A DNA stretch of 64,000 bases, from the NCBI GenBank assembly GCA_030248225.1, contig JASANE010017684.1:1-64000 (forward strand), written 5' to 3'. A model generated the notes under the pieces. The model made no database searches. It was not told the DNA's origin and saw only the letters and a program-made list of their open reading frames with translations. Shown here in pieces: positions 60,010-64,000 of the stretch. The position numbers and the translations under genes are program-made. Source of the DNA: Trileptium ribeirensis. Taxonomy: Eukaryota; Nematoda; Enoplea; Enoplida; Thoracostomopsidae. Every line of letters begins with the position of its first letter. Position 1 is the stretch's first letter.

Positions 60010-62871
60010 GTAAGTTCATAAACTAACGTTGCTAGGTTTTCTGTCCAATGTTTAGCGCAGCATCTGTCTGACAAGATAAACCCTTTCACGGCTTTCATTG
60101 TATTCACTTATCCAACATTTGTATACTATACCCATATTTCATATAAATGATGGTGGGAAAATTCTCAACATAGTGGGAAGTGACGCGTCATCTATTGCCT
60201 ATCGTGTCTATTTCGTGATATGTGTATGTATATATGTAATGTGCGTGTTCGGGTTTTGCTGTGTGTGAGGTTTTGTGTTTATATCGTTTGTGTTTTACAA
60301 TTCGTGATCGAAAGGATGTTTACAAAATCGTATTTATAAAATTGTAGGTGTGCCATTGCTTTTTTACAATTCGTCAACGAATTCTATTTATAAAATTTGC
60401 CGTGTGTGAGGTTTTGTATTTATATCGTTTGTGTTTTACAATTCGTGATCGAAAGGGTGTTTACAAAATCGTATTTATAAAATTGTAGGTGTGCCATTGC
60501 TTTTTTACAATTCGTCAACGAATTCTATTTATAAAATTGTATGTCCGCCATTCGGTATATCATATCTTGCTCAATTATATAAATTACGTGTGTCATAAGT
60601 TAAAACTTCAGTTGTTTTCTTTTTTGAAAAATTCCCACAATGCTGTGTACTAACAAAATATATTCGTACAAATTTAATAGTAATTGGGCAGGCGAATGGT
60701 TTGGGCATAGACAGATTTTGACTCTAAATGCCATAGGGCACGCTGTAGATTATGAATTCCAAATTTGGCTTCATTTGGATCATTCATTAGGAAGCTACGG
60801 ACGTCTTTCCCTCGGCCATTTCTGAAAATAAAATTATTGGAATTATTAAGATTAAGAGAGTTTAAAATAACTAAAAATTTTGCAATTTGTGTGCCAGAGC
60901 CTCAGTTTAGTTACATATCGAATTTGAGTGTAGCCCTTAGATGATTTAAATATTAGGGCTAAATTAGCACAAATGTATATGTTTTTGCTGGATTTTCTCA
61001 AAATCTTTAAAATTTGTTTTGAGTTTGCGATCCTGAGAATTTAAAAAAGGGTTTCTCTGTCGCAAAAGTTAAACTTATAGTTAGAGAGCGAATTTTACAC
61101 TTCCAAGAATTTGTAACCAGGTTGGCAACAATTATATTAAAAATTAACGAGTTTGATACATTTGAGAACCAGATTTATTTCAAGATCTCTGTAAAAATAA
61201 CTATAAAAATGTATTTAAGCTGTTGGGCAGTTAGATCAGGGCGCCAGCCGGGCTCAGAAACTACGCAGTCAAGGTAGTACGGTTCAGCCGTTTAAGTGTT
61301 TAATGTGTGTAGAATATGTAATTTGTTGTAGTGTAATAAAATGTCTGCATTATAAGTGTTAAGGCCCTGAAATAAGCTCATGAAGTAAAATATCTCTTGA
61401 TGCTTGCATTGTTGTATCTTGTAGTAACCTGCTGTTGGTTTTTGTATAATCTGCAGTGCTGTTAAACTCCCGTACGACCATGTAGGTTACATCTGTTAAC
61501 ATTGCTATATTTCTATGAACCGTTAATTTTTACATGCATTTCGGCAATCTAAATACTCGGTCATACATAAAAGTTATGCTTGTAAAATAATGATACGTAT
61601 TTAACCACTTAACGCCAACCAGCACAGCATTTAGAGTCTTATAAAAGGTTGAGCCTATGCTATTTGTAGAGAGGGTGCAGGAGGGCAACTATCTAGTTTG
61701 ATATACAAGTAGAATAGCCGGTATTTGTATGAAGCATGGTCTGCAAAATATTATGAGAAGGGGGCGAGACCGGGTCGCCTACCGCCACAAGGATTTGCGC
61801 ATATGGTTGAATCTTTAGATTTTTGCAAACATTTTACTCGTCTCGAATATATTCATTTTTTCAAAAGTTCACAAACAAAAATTTTGTGCAAAATGAAATA
61901 GAACGCCTTTAATTCTTTAACGGTTTATTTTAACTTGTGTATCATACAAGGTTTGGCACACCTAAACCAGCGCTACGAATCGAGTTCAGCTTGATTGATT
62001 TCAGGCCGCCTACGCAAACCATTTGTCATTATAGCAGCAAATGATCGATTCCCTACGACGCCTTCGTAAACGAGCTATTAGCAGCATATGTGAACATGCT
62101 CTACACGAGAAACTCAGTTAAGACAATACTACGCAATGCGTTCAGTTTTCTAAAGCAGTTAGTCAAACAACCGGATGAATTTTGATATACAAAACATTGT
62201 TCAAATATATAGACTGTGGATATAGTACCCATATAGACGGCAGCCAGACCATATTTCGGCTACGCTCTACTGCCGTGGCCGTAACAACATTAATTTAACG
62301 CTAATTTCTAACACTATTTCTGTAACATAAGCAGAGTGATATGTATTGATTTACAACCTGTATGTGTGTCATTTAATATTTCGGGACATTATAACATTTC
62401 TATGAATAACAATAAACTATAACTATGACAATAATGTTCTTGACATTGAATATGAGAATGGTGGTGTAATATTATCTGCTATTAAACAAATACATTATCT
62501 TTACGTAACATTAAATATTGCCCATGATAGACCAAAAATTCCTCCTTTCAAACTAGCGTGGTTTCACAAAATTATGGTGTGGCCGGCCCACAAAAACATA
62601 TCGGTGCTTCAATACAGTTCATCGTCCTCCACAACAAATGTGCAGTTTTTATGTCTTAGTAGTGACATAGTTTGTATGTGGGTGCTTGTGTAGTGGCAAC
62701 TAACGAGTGGATAAAGACGTCTCACAAAATTAAGCAAAAACCTGTCCACAAAAACGTGTTGGTTCATTACTCTGGTTAGTGGTCCTGTGCAACTATGTGC
62801 AATTTTTTGTCTTTATTAGCTATATAACTAGCACACAAAAAGTGCTGCTCTGGACGTTTTTGTTGTTGCAG
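60010..62871 (+). other. Intron between EGF exons
   Basis: Begins GTAAGT and ends TTGTTGTTGCAG. It contains a 141-bp tandem duplication (60,258-60,539). Another exon inside is possible, but none was recognised. Confidence 0.65.
60258..60539. repeat. Tandem duplication, 141-bp unit, two copies
   Basis: GTGTGTGAGGTTTTGT(G/A)TTTATATCG starts the unit at 60,258 and again at 60,399. The copies differ at only a few positions, so the duplication is recent. Each unit also contains ACAATTCGT and ATTTATAAAATT twice, which suggests an older internal duplication. Confidence 0.9.
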
Positions 62872-62985
62872 CGACTGACGAATGCGAAAGTCAGCCGTGT
62901 CATGCAACGTCGACATGTGAAGACAAACATCTTAACTACAACTGCGTATGTCCACCAGGAATGACCGGTGAAAACTGTTATATCG
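62872..62985 (+). CDS. EGF-domain exon 2 (hydroxylation-consensus EGF)
   Basis: A 114-base exon after TTGTTGTTGCAG with donor GGTATAT, phase 1 at both ends. It encodes TDECESQPCHATSTCEDK and then YNCVCPPGMTGENCYI. All six Cys are present. The CxDxxxxYxC pattern between the third and fourth Cys (CEDKHLNYNC) fits the Asp/Asn beta-hydroxylation consensus. The TDEC start is only partly like a calcium-binding EGF. It joins in phase to the exon at 59,881-60,009, so the two belong to one plus-strand gene that runs out of the window. Confidence 0.85.
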
Positions 62986-63677
62986 GTATATTTTCTAAAT
63001 ACTATATTAATACTACTTAACGATATATTTTCAATAACTATTTTATTATTTTATATTTATTTCATACAATTTTAACATATTTCAAAAATTAAACCTTTTG
63101 TTATTCGAAACACCCGTAGGTAGCAGGCCTTGTTTGATATTGACCGGTGAAAACTGTTATATCGGTATATTTTCTAAATACTATATTAATACTACTTAAC
63201 GATATATTTTCAATAACTACTTTATTATTTTATATTTATTTCATACAATTTTAACATATTTCAAAAATTAAACCTTTTGTTATTCGAAACACCCGTAGGT
63301 AGCAGGCCTTGTTTGATATTGACCGGTGAAAACTGTTATATCGGTATATTTTCTAAATACTATATTAATACTACTTAACGATATATTTTCAATAACTACT
63401 TTATTATTTTATATTTATTTCATACAATTTTAACATATTTCAAAAATTAAACCTTTTGTTATTCGAAACACCCGTAGGTAGCAGGCCTTGTTTGATATTG
63501 ACCGGTGAAAACTGTTATATCGGTATATTTTCTAAATACTATATGAATACTACTTAACGATATATTTTCAATAACTACTTTATTATTTTATATTTATTTG
63601 ATACAATTTAAACATATTTCAAAAGTTACACCTTTTGTTATTGCCAACTCCCGTTGGTAGCAGGCCTTGCTTGATAT
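62962..63677. repeat. Tandem array, four 179-bp units
   Basis: Units start with TGACCGGTGAAAACTG at 62,962, 63,141, 63,320 and 63,499, exactly 179 bases apart. Units 2 and 3 are almost identical, and unit 4 has several differences. The first unit begins inside the EGF exon, so each copy carries the exon's last 24 bases and its splice donor, followed by intron sequence. Confidence 0.95.
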
Positions 63678-64000
63678 TTAATTATTCCCAGCCACCATGT
63701 TGGTAGTTGGGCCTACAATATTTAAATACTGTAAACTCGGTGACACTCATACCTCAGCAAAAGCTGCTCGGATCGATGTCAAAGTGAGCTCAAACTATTT
63801 GTCTTAACACGAGTTAGGAAAGTTTTCAGACTAAGCTTCCTGGTTCCACATCTTGATTTACTGTTACTGGAAAACCATATTTTCAAAGTTTCGTTATAAA
63901 ATTTTTTAAATTTTAAATTTTTTCATATACAGATTTGACATTGTGTTTTTATATAAGGGGTATAAAAGCCTATGCTTTGTTTTCTCTTGTTGCCACGCTG
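63678..64000. other. No gene seen at the window end
   Basis: Presumably intron of the EGF gene. No exon was recognised before the window ends. Confidence 0.4.

Noticed and set aside
62962..63677. A CRISPR array
   Set aside because: The 179-bp units are full-length tandem copies without short repeats and unique spacers, in a eukaryotic intron.

Overview
The window reads as a piece of an invertebrate animal nuclear genome. It has AT-rich, gene-poor DNA with spliced genes (GT-AG introns), several families of short inverted-terminal-repeat elements, a hAT transposase relic and two large, GC-richer LTR-type retroelements. A nematode or another ecdysozoan is plausible from the gypsy and BEL/Pao elements, but the sequence does not fix the species.

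Layout. 1-13,007: a decayed gypsy-type (Metaviridae-like) element on the + strand. Its gag region is preceded by an inverted copy of itself, making a palindrome of about 3.4 kb. The gene order is gag, then unrecognised ORFs, then an envelope-like gene, then protease-RT-RNase H-integrase, then a Ser/Thr/Pro-rich ORF. 13,148-15,965: two tandem paralogous ORFs that I read as a NADAR (YbiA-like) domain followed by an SGNH-like domain. 16-31 kb: repeats, including a MITE with 48-bp inverted ends, a dispersed ~500-bp repeat, a foldback element, a probable non-autonomous hAT element and a broken hAT transposase. 31-42 kb: mostly AT-rich DNA without recognisable genes, with more MITEs. 42,561-47,162 (- strand): four exons of the mitochondrial calcium uniporter MCU, covering the N-terminal domain, coiled coil, both membrane helices with the WDIMEP filter, and the C-terminus. 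49,805-55,282 (+ strand): a nearly complete BEL/Pao element. 55,406-56,584: a third NADAR-SGNH ORF, 123 bases after the BEL pol frame ends. 59,881-62,985 (+ strand): two phase-1 EGF exons of an extracellular protein, the second running into a 4 x 179-bp tandem array.

The main observation is that two unrelated retroelements (gypsy-type and BEL/Pao) are each followed, at the 3' position where an extra gene normally sits, by an ORF of the same two-domain type. In the BEL-associated copy the SGNH catalytic motifs are largely kept. In the two gypsy-associated copies they are lost while the NADAR part keeps its signature. A second observation is the gag-env-pol order of the gypsy-type element, with the envelope tail overlapping the start of the protease frame. 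The gypsy element carries many stops and frameshifts. The BEL element carries only a few.

All assignments come from reading motifs and frames by eye. No database search was run.
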